A stretch of 64,000 bases of DNA, from contig CAJTOO010000011.1 in NCBI GenBank assembly GCA_910577735.1, forward strand, positions 124 through 64,123, in the 5' to 3' direction. The notes under the pieces are model-generated. The model worked only from the letters and a program-made list of their open reading frames with translations, did no database searches and was not told where the DNA came from. How positions within the stretch are numbered: the stretch's first letter is position 1; the number at the start of each line of letters is the position of its first letter. The position numbers and the translations under genes are program-made. This stretch comes from an uncultured Lachnospiraceae bacterium. GTDB taxonomy: Bacteria; Bacillota; Clostridia; Lachnospirales; Lachnospiraceae. Shown here piece by piece: positions 50,552 through 60,170 of this stretch.

Positions 50552-52877
50552 ACACAATCGTTACCTTGAATAAGTCTCCGTCAATCGCCACCTGCATTCT
50601 GCCTTTCTGCAACTCTACGAAGCTTCTGGCTATGGCCAGTCCCAGACCGCTTCCCTCCGTGTTCCTGGAACTGTCTCCTCTGACGAAACGCTCTGTCAGG
50701 CTCTCTGGTGTTACATTCAGTTCCGCTTTTGACATGTTCTTCAGTTCTATCATCACATCTTCCCCATGCCGCTCCATATTCACATAAACCCTGGTATGAG
50801 GCATTGCGTACTTAATGATGTTGGTGTACAGGTTTTCAAAGATTCTGTAAGTTTTCTGGCTGTCCAGCATAATAAACTGCTTTTCTTCCGGCATCTGGAA
50901 ACGGAAAATCAGATCAGCCTGCTCTACTTTATCCTCATATTCCAGATATGCCTGCCGCATCAGATTACCGATATCCACCCGTTCTGACTGCAGGGACACA
51001 TTTCCGCTGGTGGCCTTGCTCACCTCAAATAAATCTTCTATCAGTGTCTTTAAACGCTGTGCCTTTCTTGCAAGGACATCCAGATATTCTTCGCGCTGCT
51101 TTTCTGCAACCCCCTCTTCCTGTAAGAGCTCAATGTAGGTGGTGATTGCGGTGAGCGGTGTTTTCAGGTCATGGGATACATTGGTAATCAGTTCGGTACG
51201 CATGCGCTGGCTCTTGACTTCCTCTTCCACCGCTTTAGAAAATCCAAGCTGAATCTCTGCAAGCTGACTCTTGTAGGACTCAAAGACACCCCAGTCTCCC
51301 GGAAACTCTGTCTGCAGATTCCCGGCAGCAATGGACTGTGTAGCGGTAAGCAGATGTTTATACTGCACCTGGATATGACGGATATATTTCTTCAAGACCA
51401 GATAAAGGGCCATTGAATAAAACAGCATCATAAAGATACCTGCAAACCACAACATACTTAAAAGAGCCAGAAGAAGATAATTGATTACCACAATCTTTAA
51501 AAGCGTTTTATTTATATTTCTTCCAAGGTCTACATGAAGAATTTCTTCTTTAAAGGCAACCACCTTACGATTGCCAAAGGAATGAACTGTCTGCCCCATA
51601 CGATAGCAGATACTGCGTTCTTTGATATAGCGCTTTATGCCCAGCGTATACACCTGTCCCAGACCAGTCACCAGAATATACCAAAGACCAAACATAAGGA
51701 ATAAAAACAAAACATTTATTCCCATGGCAATTATCTCTATAGATTGCATGGACAGATTTGGCAGATAAGATTTCAACATGGTACATATACTTGATAACGC
51801 ATTCATATCCCCCATATCCATGCTATGCACCACCAGATTTGTTGCTACATCTCCTAACCAACAAAACAACAAAAGCAGAATCGAAAGCAGGATTTCCAGA
51901 TGGAAATGAAACACCCACAGTTCATGAAGGTGATACCGCTTAGAGAAAGGCAGTAACAATGCCAGTGCGCCAAGAACAATCAGGAATATCTGAAAATTCT
52001 CTGCTACACCGATATTTTGGTAAGCACTCCAGGAATCTATTACCTGATAATAGACATTCGTGCTAAGGTAATCCTTCTGTTCCTGTGTAAGGGCATAACA
52101 AACAGTGCAGTTTCTGGGTGTATTGTTCACGTCAATTTGTGCCTTCATTCGGTTACCGTTATCATAATAATAAATGTCTCCATCCGACACCATACTTTGC
52201 AGATAACCATCGGCATAATAATTTTCATAAAAAGTTCTTTCCAGATAGTTACTTCTCATAACGCGCTGTACATTTTTTAAGAGACTGTCAGAATCGTGCC
52301 CTTTAACCCAGACATGTTCCAGGAAACCGTCACCGTCATAACGCAGCTTAATATAATAAGGATATTGGGAAAGAAGGTCTTCGGAAGCCTCCTTCGTGCC
52401 AAGCTGCACGAGATTACTGCCCGTATTTGTGATGATAGTATCACTGGTGTGATCCTGTATCTGAAAATCTATGGTATAATTTATTTGATTCCAAAAATGA
52501 TTTTCCCAATCCAGCAGCATCTCGTATAACTTTCGGCTGGCATATTCCCCTGCGCTCTCCCCTCCGAAATCAATATAAGCCGAACCTTCCTCAGATGAAG
52601 GCTCTTCTGTCATGGACAGATAGATATCCCGATACCTGAGCGGCGCTCCCGCCACCTGTTCCTGCAGTTCTTTATAGAGGATGGTGTTTCCCTGATAAAG
52701 ATCACGCAGAAACTCTTCGGTTTCCATCGTATCCTCACTGAATGCAGATTTATAAGACTGTGCCTCCCTGAAGAATTGCGGATATTGACTGACGAACCCA
52801 ACCGATGCCAGCAATACCAGGAAAACAGCCACACAAATACCAAACTTGTTACTATTGTCTTTCGATTTTATATCCAA
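50538..52877 (-). CDS. Membrane sensor histidine kinase
   Basis: 779 residues. One hydrophobic segment at about 12-30, a large extracytoplasmic region to about 290, then five or six hydrophobic segments (about 295-475), a linker, and the kinase core. The phospho-His is in NVSHDLKTPLTAI near 562, followed by the N-box region NLYTNIIKYA and the GSGLGLAIARSF motif. It pairs with the OmpR-type regulator just upstream (overlapping by 26 bases as annotated). The signal is unknown; operon partners suggest a cell-envelope link. Confidence 0.92.
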   Translation of the reverse strand: MDIKSKDNSNKFGICVAVFLVLLASVGFVSQYPQFFREAQSYKSAFSEDTMETEEFLRDLYQGNTILYKELQEQVAGAPLRYRDIYLSMTEEPSSEEGSAYIDFGGESAGEYASRKLYEMLLDWENHFWNQINYTIDFQIQDHTSDTIITNTGSNLVQLGTKEASEDLLSQYPYYIKLRYDGDGFLEHVWVKGHDSDSLLKNVQRVMRSNYLERTFYENYYADGYLQSMVSDGDIYYYDNGNRMKAQIDVNNTPRNCTVCYALTQEQKDYLSTNVYYQVIDSWSAYQNIGVAENFQIFLIVLGALALLLPFSKRYHLHELWVFHFHLEILLSILLLLFCWLGDVATNLVVHSMDMGDMNALSSICTMLKSYLPNLSMQSIEIIAMGINVLFLFLMFGLWYILVTGLGQVYTLGIKRYIKERSICYRMGQTVHSFGNRKVVAFKEEILHVDLGRNINKTLLKIVVINYLLLALLSMLWFAGIFMMLFYSMALYLVLKKYIRHIQVQYKHLLTATQSIAAGNLQTEFPGDWGVFESYKSQLAEIQLGFSKAVEEEVKSQRMRTELITNVSHDLKTPLTAITTYIELLQEEGVAEKQREEYLDVLARKAQRLKTLIEDLFEVSKATSGNVSLQSERVDIGNLMRQAYLEYEDKVEQADLIFRFQMPEEKQFIMLDSQKTYRIFENLYTNIIKYAMPHTRVYVNMERHGEDVMIELKNMSKAELNVTPESLTERFVRGDSSRNTEGSGLGLAIARSFVELQKGRMQVAIDGDLFKVTIVWKGL

Positions 52878-53559
52878 TGCCCCACACCACCTTTAAATAT
52901 TTTGGTTCCCGGGGATTTAATTCTATTTTCTCCCGGATTTTTCTGACGTGTACCATAATCGTGTCTGTATTGATTGCCTGTTCATTCCAGACCCGTTCGT
53001 AAATCTCCTCTGCCGAAAATACCCTGCCGGGATTTTTCATCAGAAGCAGCAATATCTTAAACTCTATAGGCGTCAATTTGACAGGATTGCCGTCCACAAA
53101 GACTTCCACAGTCTCCTCATGAAGTTCCAGCCCGCCAATGATATAAACCTTATCATTCTGCTTTTCCTTGCCCAGCATCTCTAACAGGCGGCCATACCGG
53201 CGAAGATGGGAATTGACTCTTGCCAGAAGTTCCATGGTGGTAAAAGGTTTCGTCACATAATCGTCCGCGCCCATATTAAGCCCCATGATCTTATCCACTT
53301 CCTCTGATTTGGCAGATAACATGATCACGGGGAATTCATACCCCAATTCCCGTACCCGCATCATCATATTGATTCCATCCATCCGAGGCATCATCACATC
53401 TACTATGGCCAGATGTATCTCTTCTTTCTCAATCTGCGCAAGTCCCTCGATTCCATCAGCCGCCTGAAAGACAATATATCCCTGGTTCTTCAGATAAATT
53501 TCAATGCCTTCCCGGATTTCCTTGTCATCCTCAACAATGAGAATATGATATGTGTTCAT
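52852..53559 (-). CDS. OmpR-family response regulator
   Basis: 235 residues. Receiver domain with IVEDDKE, phospho-acceptor Asp in LAIVDVMMPRMDG, MLSAKS and VTKPF. The winged-helix domain at about 135-232 has KLTPIEFKILLLLMKNPGRVFSAEEIY split over its helices. The ATG at 53559 has GAGGGGGCTTAATC before it. Partner of the downstream kinase. Confidence 0.94.
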   Translation of the reverse strand: MNTYHILIVEDDKEIREGIEIYLKNQGYIVFQAADGIEGLAQIEKEEIHLAIVDVMMPRMDGINMMMRVRELGYEFPVIMLSAKSEEVDKIMGLNMGADDYVTKPFTTMELLARVNSHLRRYGRLLEMLGKEKQNDKVYIIGGLELHEETVEVFVDGNPVKLTPIEFKILLLLMKNPGRVFSAEEIYERVWNEQAINTDTIMVHVRKIREKIELNPREPKYLKVVWGIGYKIERQ

Positions 53560-53606
53560 GATTAAGCCCCCTCTTTCTCTCTGTATATCAAGTAGTATAA
53601 CATACT

Positions 53607-54818
53607 CTATCCTGTTCCGGCAGGCTGTCTGTAGAATCTGGTCCGCTGCGTCCCATGCGTCCATATAGCACGCCGATAGCAGGCTGCGGCTTTCAGGGCA
53701 ATCCTTTGGCAGTCATAAGAAGCTGCTGTCTCTATGGCCCCCTGCTTTAAAAATTCCAACTCTTTTCCGGACAGAATATCCATCAATCTGCCTGCAAAGA
53801 CTTGTTCATCATGACTTATCTTCTGTGCACTGTCACCGGACACATTTATCATATAACCATTGACTCCATTTCTCACAATATCTTCTGTGCCGGTAGCGCG
53901 AAGCGCCAGTACAGGCGTCCCGGCGGCCATGGCCTCAAGCAGTACGATTCCCTGTGTTTCGGAACGGGAAGGAAAGAGAAACAGATCACAGGCACGGCAA
54001 TATTCTTTGATATCTGCGTTTGGCACTTCTCCCACAAGAATCACTTCCTCTGTCAGAGATAGTTCCCGGATACGACAGCTGAGTTTTGCACGGTAAGGCC
54101 CCTCACCGATCAGAAGCAGTTTAAAGCTCGATCCTGCTTTCTGCTTATAAAAGGCCAGGCTTTCTAACAGGAATTCCAAATTCTTTTCTTTGGCAAGCCG
54201 GGCTACGGTACAGAATAGAAAGGGCCTTCCCTGGGCAAATTTTTCCCGAAGCGCTGATGCTTTGTGCATATCCGGATGAAAACTTGCAGTCGTTACACCT
54301 GTTGGAAGCACTTCCACGGGTGCGCTTATTCCGATTTCTCTTAAGTATGCACGGATATTTGGCGTAGGTGCAAATACCATGTCGCAGGTTCCAAGCGTCC
54401 TTTGTAAGTACACGGGCAGAATGTGCTGTAAGCCGGAAAGTCCAACATAATGCAGATATTGTTCGTATCTGGTGTGATAAGTGCAGATAACCGGTACATG
54501 ATATTTTTTGGAAAGATAACGTGCTGTGGCGCCGATCATCATAGGATGATGGACATGAATCACATCAAAATCTCCTTCCTGAAAAGCGCTTTCTATCTTT
54601 GGGTCCAGACTGTTTGGCACAGAGAACCCGCCTGCTACACCTTTCAACAAAGTCCCGTATCTGATCACATCTGCTTCTTCCTCCTGGTGGTCGTAACTTG
54701 GCGCAAATATTGTAACCTGATGACCAAGGGTCCGCAGACTTTCAGACAATTTCTCTATGGAGACTGGCACGCCGGCTACAAATGGTTTATAGCTGTTTGT
54801 CATCATGGCAATTTTCAT
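53607..54818 (-). CDS. GT4 glycosyltransferase, diacylglycerol glucosyltransferase-like
   Basis: 403 residues with two Rossmann domains. N-terminal MKIAMMTNSYKPFVAGVPVSI is typical of GT4 enzymes that build glycolipids on diacylglycerol. VIHVHHPMMIGA and the C-terminal LFPSRSETQGIVLLEAMAAG motif, with the E-x7-E nucleotide-sugar site, are present. It would probably transfer glucose or another hexose to a membrane lipid, though acceptor is not proven. The ATG at 54818 was chosen over an upstream GTG that is too near its ribosome binding site. Confidence 0.85.
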   Translation of the reverse strand: MKIAMMTNSYKPFVAGVPVSIEKLSESLRTLGHQVTIFAPSYDHQEEEADVIRYGTLLKGVAGGFSVPNSLDPKIESAFQEGDFDVIHVHHPMMIGATARYLSKKYHVPVICTYHTRYEQYLHYVGLSGLQHILPVYLQRTLGTCDMVFAPTPNIRAYLREIGISAPVEVLPTGVTTASFHPDMHKASALREKFAQGRPFLFCTVARLAKEKNLEFLLESLAFYKQKAGSSFKLLLIGEGPYRAKLSCRIRELSLTEEVILVGEVPNADIKEYCRACDLFLFPSRSETQGIVLLEAMAAGTPVLALRATGTEDIVRNGVNGYMINVSGDSAQKISHDEQVFAGRLMDILSGKELEFLKQGAIETAASYDCQRIALKAAACYRRAIWTHGTQRTRFYRQPAGTG

Positions 54819-54847
54819 AATCGTCACATCCTCTCTTTCTCTTTAAG

Positions 54848-55357
54848 TCAGGCCAGATATCCTAACAACGTATCTCCCAAAAAATATCCTGCACCCACAA
54901 ACACCAGATTCCATACCAAAATTCCCAATGTAGAACTTATAATATAGTTAGCCATGTTCATTCTTGATACACCTGCCGGAATCGATATCAATGTCCGTAT
55001 CATGGGAATCAGCTTACTTAAAAAAATACCAAGGCTGCCCTTCTGCCTTACCCATTCCAATTTGGCCTCGATTGCAGACCTCTGTCCGGGAAACTTATTC
55101 AAATACTTCTGCAGGACATAATCACCTCCGGTATATCCTATTAAGTATAAAACCAAGCTGCCCGTAAGTCCTGCCGCTACAGTTATCAAGATTGCAACAG
55201 GAAACAGAATCTGTCCTCTTGCCGCCCAGATTCCTGCGAGCGGCATGATGATTCCGGCGGGAAATCCCGGCAGATTGAGGTATTCGAGAAAAACAATTAT
55301 AAATATTGCAATTCCGCCATACCGGGTAAAATACTCCATGATGATTTCTGCTGTCAT
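54848..55357 (-). CDS. DedA-family membrane protein
   Basis: 169 residues, about four to five hydrophobic segments. Motifs FLEYLNLPGFPAGIIMPLAG near the start and FLSKLIPMIRTLISIPAGVSRM are the DedA/VTT signatures. Family members move or flip phospholipids and undecaprenyl phosphate. First gene of dedA-glycosyltransferase-regulator-kinase; AAAGGAGG upstream of the ATG. It is somewhat shorter than average DedA proteins. Confidence 0.88.
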   Translation of the reverse strand: MTAEIIMEYFTRYGGIAIFIIVFLEYLNLPGFPAGIIMPLAGIWAARGQILFPVAILITVAAGLTGSLVLYLIGYTGGDYVLQKYLNKFPGQRSAIEAKLEWVRQKGSLGIFLSKLIPMIRTLISIPAGVSRMNMANYIISSTLGILVWNLVFVGAGYFLGDTLLGYLA

Positions 55358-55563
55358 AAAACATTCCTCCTTTGTCCCTTTTATATTGTTATATAACGGA
55401 ACAGAATGCCTGTTTGATTCAACAATTACACTATATCTTTCAAATCTAAACAGAAACAGAAATCACTTCTTAACATTTTCTAAACAAAACCGGGAGAATT
55501 TATGAAAAAGACCGGGCATTCATAATCGTACAAATTCCCCAAAAGTATCAGCGTTTGACAACA

Positions 55564-55607
55564 TAAAAAGTGCCGTATAATCACAGAACTCTGTAATCAT
55601 ACGACAC
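55564..55607 (-). terminator. Terminator of the ilv/tetR transcript
   Basis: Minus strand: GTGTCGTATGATTACAG (55607-55591) pairs with CTGTGATTATACGGCAC (55586-55570) over most of its length, with an AGTT loop, and is followed by TTTTTA (55569-55564). It is about 65 bases after the tetR stop. The rest of the 55358-55673 gap holds the AT-rich upstream region of dedA and no gene. Confidence 0.85.
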
Positions 55608-55673
55608 GCATTATGTTATAGAATATGCAAAGTATAAAAGCGGCACTGAAAATCTGCCTGTAAACTTATCTTC

Positions 55674-56243
55674 TCACAGCATTTCTTCCAACATCTCGTC
55701 CATGGAACGATGAATGATATACTGGTAGACCGTAGCCATTTCTTCTGATGAGACGACCATATCTTTCCGAATCCATGTCATTACCACAAAAGTCAGCGAC
55801 TGGGCATAATACTCTGCCACGATTTCCGGGGTCATCCATGAATGGGAAAAGGTTCTGTCCTCACAGCGTGCACTGATATAAGTAAACAGCATTTCCCAGA
55901 TACATTTACGAACAATGCTCTCGAAAGAATTTTGTCCTTCCATCTTTGCTGCACGGATGCAAAAATCTTTCATAATCAATGCATTGCTAAATATCAGTAC
56001 CAGACACTCTTCCAGATGCCCTCTCTTGATCTGCGGAAAGAGCGGACCAAGCAATTCATTCTTGACAATCCATTCCAACAGATCGTATTTATCCTGAAAA
56101 TGATTGTAGAATGTGGGCCTGATCACCCCTGCCCCATCGGTGATGTCTTTAATGGTAATTTTCTCTATTGGCATTTTAAGCACAAGCTGTTTAAAACTTT
56201 CCGCCAGATTCTGGTCAACATTGATTCTGGAATCCATGTGCAT
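55674..56243 (-). CDS. TetR-family transcriptional regulator
   Basis: 189 residues. Helix-turn-helix at about 10-55 (MPIEKITIKDITDGAGVIRPTFYNHFQDKYDLLEWIV, split over the DNA-binding helices), followed by an all-helical ligand domain. The pattern resembles DhaS/YfiR-like regulators. It starts 13 bases after ilvC, so it is transcribed with the branched-chain genes, though a regulatory link is only suggested by position. Start may be two residues later. Confidence 0.88.
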   Translation of the reverse strand: MHMDSRINVDQNLAESFKQLVLKMPIEKITIKDITDGAGVIRPTFYNHFQDKYDLLEWIVKNELLGPLFPQIKRGHLEECLVLIFSNALIMKDFCIRAAKMEGQNSFESIVRKCIWEMLFTYISARCEDRTFSHSWMTPEIVAEYYAQSLTFVVMTWIRKDMVVSSEEMATVYQYIIHRSMDEMLEEML

Positions 56244-56255
56244 CCCTGCTCCTGG

Positions 56256-57272
56256 TTAGTTGTTGATAAGTTTATCCTCACCATTCCAGCTGTAAAGCTT
56301 TCTGATTTCCTCGCCTACCACCTCAGCCGGATGCTCAGAAGCTAACTTACGCATTGCCTTGAAGTGTACCTGACTGCCTGCAGAAGACATATCAAGCAGG
56401 AAATCTTTTGCAAAAGTACCATCCTGAATATCGGAGAGAATCTTCTTCATGGTTTTCTTGGTCTCTTCTGTGATAATCTTCGGGCCTGTGATATAATCAC
56501 CATACTCAGCCGTGTTAGAGATGGAATACCGCATGCCAGCGAACCCGGACTGATAAATCAGATCTACAATCAGCTTCATCTCATGGATACACTCGAAGTA
56601 AGCGTTTCTCGGATCATATCCGGCTTCCACCAGCGTCTCAAACCCTGCCTGCATCAGTGCACACACACCGCCACAAAGAACTGCCTGCTCACCAAAGAGG
56701 TCCGTCTCTGTCTCCGTTCTGAATGTGGTCTCAAGCACACCTGCTCTTGCACCGCCGATAGCCAGGGCATAAGCAAGCGCCTTATCCTGGGCTTTACCGG
56801 TAGCGTCCTGATGTACTGCCACCAGACAGGGAACTCCCTTACCAGCCTGATACTCGCTTCTTACTGTATGTCCAGGACCCTTGGGCGCGATCATGGTCAC
56901 ATCCACATCCTTAGGCGGTACGATACAGCCAAAGTGAATGTTGAAGCCATGTGCAAACATCAGCATATTGCCTGCTTCCAGATTGGGCTCGATGTCTTTC
57001 TTATACATAGCAGCCTGCAGCTCATCATTGATCAGAATCATGATGATATCAGCCTTCTTGGCAGCCTCTGCCGCCGTATATACCTCAAATCCCTGTGCCT
57101 CGGCCTTAGCCCATGATTTAGAGCCTTCATACAGACCGATGATCACGTGACAGCCAGACTCTTTGGCATTGAGCGCATGTGCATGTCCCTGACTGCCATA
57201 GCCGATCACTGCGATGGTCTTGCCATCTAAAAGAGATAAATTACAGTCTTCCTGGTAAAAAATTTTTGCCAT
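56256..57272 (-). CDS. ilvC: Ketol-acid reductoisomerase IlvC (class I)
   Basis: 338 residues. Rossmann motif VIGYGSQGHAHALN near 20, cofactor loop GLYEGSKSW, and catalytic acidic residues in FGEQAVLCGGV and ECIHEMKLIVDL. It rearranges and reduces acetolactate for valine, leucine and isoleucine. The loop carries Tyr-Glu where NADPH-specific enzymes often have Arg-Lys or similar, so NADH use is possible. The ATG at 57272 has GGAGG 11 bases upstream. Confidence 0.96.
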   Translation of the reverse strand: MAKIFYQEDCNLSLLDGKTIAVIGYGSQGHAHALNAKESGCHVIIGLYEGSKSWAKAEAQGFEVYTAAEAAKKADIIMILINDELQAAMYKKDIEPNLEAGNMLMFAHGFNIHFGCIVPPKDVDVTMIAPKGPGHTVRSEYQAGKGVPCLVAVHQDATGKAQDKALAYALAIGGARAGVLETTFRTETETDLFGEQAVLCGGVCALMQAGFETLVEAGYDPRNAYFECIHEMKLIVDLIYQSGFAGMRYSISNTAEYGDYITGPKIITEETKKTMKKILSDIQDGTFAKDFLLDMSSAGSQVHFKAMRKLASEHPAEVVGEEIRKLYSWNGEDKLINN

Positions 57273-57351
57273 CTTCCTATCCTCCATTTGAAAATATTGA
57301 TTTGTTATATAACTGAAAGGGGATTGACCCTTGAGCTAACGGAATTGGTTC

Positions 57352-57849
57352 CTATAGATAAGTGACATTTTCAATGCCGCGGCCTAACCCGGCAATACCA
57401 GTACGTGCCAGTTCCAGAATCTCATAGCCATCCAACAGACTGATAAAAGCCTCTATCTTATCCTGGTTACCGGTCAATTCGATGATCAGACTCTCTGTAG
57501 ACACGTCGATGATTTTGGCACGGAAAATATCAGCCACAGAAATAACGCCCTGTCTTTCCTGGGCAGACGCTTTGACTTTAATAAGCACAAGCTCTCTGTA
57601 GACACTGCCGCCGGGATGCAGTTCCTTGATGTCCCGCACGTCAACCAGCTTTGACACCTGTTTCTCAATCTGGTCTAAGATCTCATCGTCACCGGAAGTT
57701 ACAATCGTGATTCTAGTAAACCGGGGATCTGCCGTCACACCTGCGGTAATACTGTCGATATTGTATCCGCGTCTGGAAAAAAGGCCAGAAATACGGCTCA
57801 AAACACCGGATGTATTATCTACTAATAACTGAAAAACTTTTTTCTGCAT
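57352..57849 (-). CDS. ilvN: Acetolactate synthase small subunit IlvN/IlvH
   Basis: 165 residues with an N-terminal ACT domain (VDNTSGVLSRISGLFSRRGYNIDS, in consecutive parts at 8-31) and the C-terminal ALS-ss domain (ELVLIKVKA, then GLDGYEILELARTGI-like end). It binds valine and controls IlvB. It is preceded by its own consensus-like promoter (57894-57922) although it follows another small-subunit gene. ilvC follows. Confidence 0.94.
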   Translation of the reverse strand: MQKKVFQLLVDNTSGVLSRISGLFSRRGYNIDSITAGVTADPRFTRITIVTSGDDEILDQIEKQVSKLVDVRDIKELHPGGSVYRELVLIKVKASAQERQGVISVADIFRAKIIDVSTESLIIELTGNQDKIEAFISLLDGYEILELARTGIAGLGRGIENVTYL

Positions 57850-57893
57850 AGGACCATGCCTTTCTTTGATTTTCTATACAAACACTGTCAATA

Positions 57894-57922
57894 ATTGTAG
57901 CAACTTCGATAAAAAAAGTCAA
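57894..57922 (-). promoter_or_regulatory. Internal promoter before ilvN-ilvC-tetR
   Basis: Minus strand TTGACT (57922-57917), a 17-bp spacer and TACAAT (57899-57894). It begins just after the stop codon of the second small-subunit gene and would allow ilvNC expression separate from ilvBH. Confidence 0.7.
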
Positions 57923-57924
57923 AT

Positions 57925-58413
57925 CTAATTGTCTGTGTCCATACATTTCTGGAGCGCCAGGGTTCCGGTCCGTGCCATCTCCACGATACTGATACCCTGC
58001 ATCATACTGATAAACAGTCTGATACGATCCGGCACATCGCAGATCTGTATGACCATCATGTTCTTGGACATATCAACAATATCCGCATGCATGATCTCAC
58101 AGGTCTCCATGATATCACGCCTATTGCTCTTGTTGTATTTTACTTTCATCAGCATCAGTTCACGGCTTACACTGGCCGGTTCGTCGAAGGTCTTTACCTT
58201 GATGACATCGATTTTCTTATTGAGCTGCTTTTCAATCTGTTCAATGGTCCGCTGATCACCGCTGCTTACAATCGTCATGCGCGAAACAGCAGAATCTTCC
58301 GTCTCACCCACTGCCAGACTGTCAATATTGAAACATCTTCTTGAAAACAGGCCGGCTACTTTGCAAAGCACACCGGATCTGTTTTCTACCAGTACGGAAT
58401 ATATTTTCTTCAT
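57925..58413 (-). CDS. ilvH: Second acetolactate synthase small-subunit paralogue
   Basis: 162 residues, same layout as the neighbour: ACT domain (VENRSGVLCKVAGLFSRR at 9-26) and a shorter, more diverged C-terminal half (MQGISIVEMARTGTLALQ). Feedback-site segments differ from the downstream copy, so valine response may differ. It is directly after ilvB, so it may be the main partner of this IlvB. The exact role is an inference. Confidence 0.85.
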   Translation of the reverse strand: MKKIYSVLVENRSGVLCKVAGLFSRRCFNIDSLAVGETEDSAVSRMTIVSSGDQRTIEQIEKQLNKKIDVIKVKTFDEPASVSRELMLMKVKYNKSNRRDIMETCEIMHADIVDMSKNMMVIQICDVPDRIRLFISMMQGISIVEMARTGTLALQKCMDTDN

Positions 58414-58487
58414 TTTGATTACCTTGCTCCCTTCTCCGTGTGCAGGTTTGTGTATGCAAACGCCGCAAACATCGCATATCTTTCAAT

Positions 58488-60104
58488 CTATTTGACAAGA
58501 TCCATCGGATCGATGATGCATTCCAGTAAGACGGATTCGTCATTCTCCAGGAAAGCCCGGATGGTATCTTCTGCTCCTTCCATGGTATACAGCCGCATGA
58601 ATTTCATGTCATATGCCGCTGAGAGCTTCTCAAGATCAGGACTGCCGGACAAATCTACCACGGCGTAATTATCCTTGTAAGTATAATGCTGATACTCCCG
58701 CACCATTCCCAGATAATTATTCTTGAGGACGATAATCTTGACAGGCACGCTGAACTGCCGCATGGTAGCCAGCTCCATCATGGACATCTGGAAGGAACCG
58801 TCTCCGCAGACTGCCACTACCTGGCGTTTCTTATCGGCAAGCTTGGCGCCCATGGCAGCCGGAATGGAATAGCCCATGGTTCCCATGCCGCCGGTAGTAA
58901 GAAAACGGCCCTTTTTGACAATGTGATAACCACAGGACCAGATCTGGTTCTGTCCCACATCCGCCACATAGACGGCGTCCTCTTCCATCGCATCAGAGAG
59001 CATGGTGATAAAGGCCGCAGGGTCTACATAGTCGGGATTTGGTCTGCGCACAGGCCGCATGGAATCACGATAACCATTTAACAACTGTATCCATTCTCCA
59101 TGTTCACAGCTAAAGTCTTCTTTCTGAATATCTTCAAAGATATGTTTGGCATCACCCACCAACGGAATAGCCGGTCCCACATTCTTACCGATTTCCGCCG
59201 GATCCACATCAATATGAATGAGCACTTTATTCTCCGTGATCAGGTCCGGCTGGTTCACTGCCCGGTCTGCCACCCGCGCACCCACCATAAGGAGCAGATC
59301 TGATTCATTCATGGCCCGGTTGGCATAAGGCTTGCCGTTATTGCCTACCATGCCATAATACATCGGGTGTCTTGTGGGCATGGCGCCGATTCCCATCATG
59401 GTGGAAACCACAGGAATCTGGTATGTTTCCGCAAAGTTTCTGAGCTCTTCCTCTGCCTGGCTCAAAAGCACACCGCCGCCGGCACAGATGATGGGACGCT
59501 TTGCTTTTTCCAGCTCTTTGATGACCTTCTTAATCTGTGCCATGTTGCCCTTCACCGTTGGCTTGTAGGTCCGCATGCTGACTTCTTCCGGGTATTTGAA
59601 CTTACCAACCGGACTGTTCTGGATATCAATCGGAACATCAATCAGCACCGGACCCTTACGGCCTGTGCCGGCCAGATGAAAAGCTTCCTTAAAGACACGC
59701 GCAATATCATTGGCATCTTTCACCAGATAACTGTATTTCACAAAAGATTCTACCGCCCCTGTGATGTCTGCCTCCTGGAAAACATCAGAGCCTAAGAGTT
59801 CACTGTTTACCTGTCCTGTGATACACACAAGGGGGATACTGTCGGCAAAGGCGGTAGCCACGCCTGTGATCAGATTTGTGGCACCAGGACCGGAAGTGAC
59901 TGCACACACACCCACCTTGCCCGATACCCTGGCAAGTCCGCTGGCGGCATGCGCCGCATTTTGCTCCGTACGGATTAAGATTGTCTGTATGTCAGACTCT
60001 AACATACTGTTATAAAAAGGACATATCGCCACGCCGGGATAGCCGAATACATACTCTACACCCTCCGCTTCCAGACATTTTACGATTGCATCTGCACCTA
60101 TCAT
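58488..60104 (-). CDS. ilvB: Acetolactate synthase large subunit IlvB
   Basis: 538 residues. ThDP-dependent enzyme: glutamate region EYVFGYPG, GPGATNLITG, FAD-binding middle domain and ThDP/Mg motif GDGSFQMSMMELAT...KNNYLG. Condenses two pyruvates, or pyruvate and 2-oxobutyrate. The ATG at 60104 has GGAGAAGAGT just upstream; an ATG four codons earlier lacks a clear site. Transcribed with the ilvH-like gene and behind metH. Confidence 0.95.
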   Translation of the reverse strand: MIGADAIVKCLEAEGVEYVFGYPGVAICPFYNSMLESDIQTILIRTEQNAAHAASGLARVSGKVGVCAVTSGPGATNLITGVATAFADSIPLVCITGQVNSELLGSDVFQEADITGAVESFVKYSYLVKDANDIARVFKEAFHLAGTGRKGPVLIDVPIDIQNSPVGKFKYPEEVSMRTYKPTVKGNMAQIKKVIKELEKAKRPIICAGGGVLLSQAEEELRNFAETYQIPVVSTMMGIGAMPTRHPMYYGMVGNNGKPYANRAMNESDLLLMVGARVADRAVNQPDLITENKVLIHIDVDPAEIGKNVGPAIPLVGDAKHIFEDIQKEDFSCEHGEWIQLLNGYRDSMRPVRRPNPDYVDPAAFITMLSDAMEEDAVYVADVGQNQIWSCGYHIVKKGRFLTTGGMGTMGYSIPAAMGAKLADKKRQVVAVCGDGSFQMSMMELATMRQFSVPVKIIVLKNNYLGMVREYQHYTYKDNYAVVDLSGSPDLEKLSAAYDMKFMRLYTMEGAEDTIRAFLENDESVLLECIIDPMDLVK

Positions 60105-60170
60105 ACTCTTCTCCATTTCCGCGCCGCTTTTCCCAAACAGTATTGAGGCAACGCACCTGTTTCATCTTCT

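Noticed and set aside
55556..55580. TTGACA and TATAAT on the plus strand
   Set aside because: The spacer is only 15 bp, no plus-strand gene follows, and the sequence is the terminator stem of the ilv/tetR transcript.
56364..57116. Plus-strand open frame of about 250 residues inside ilvC
   Set aside because: Mirror frame of the highly conserved ilvC; no independent evidence.
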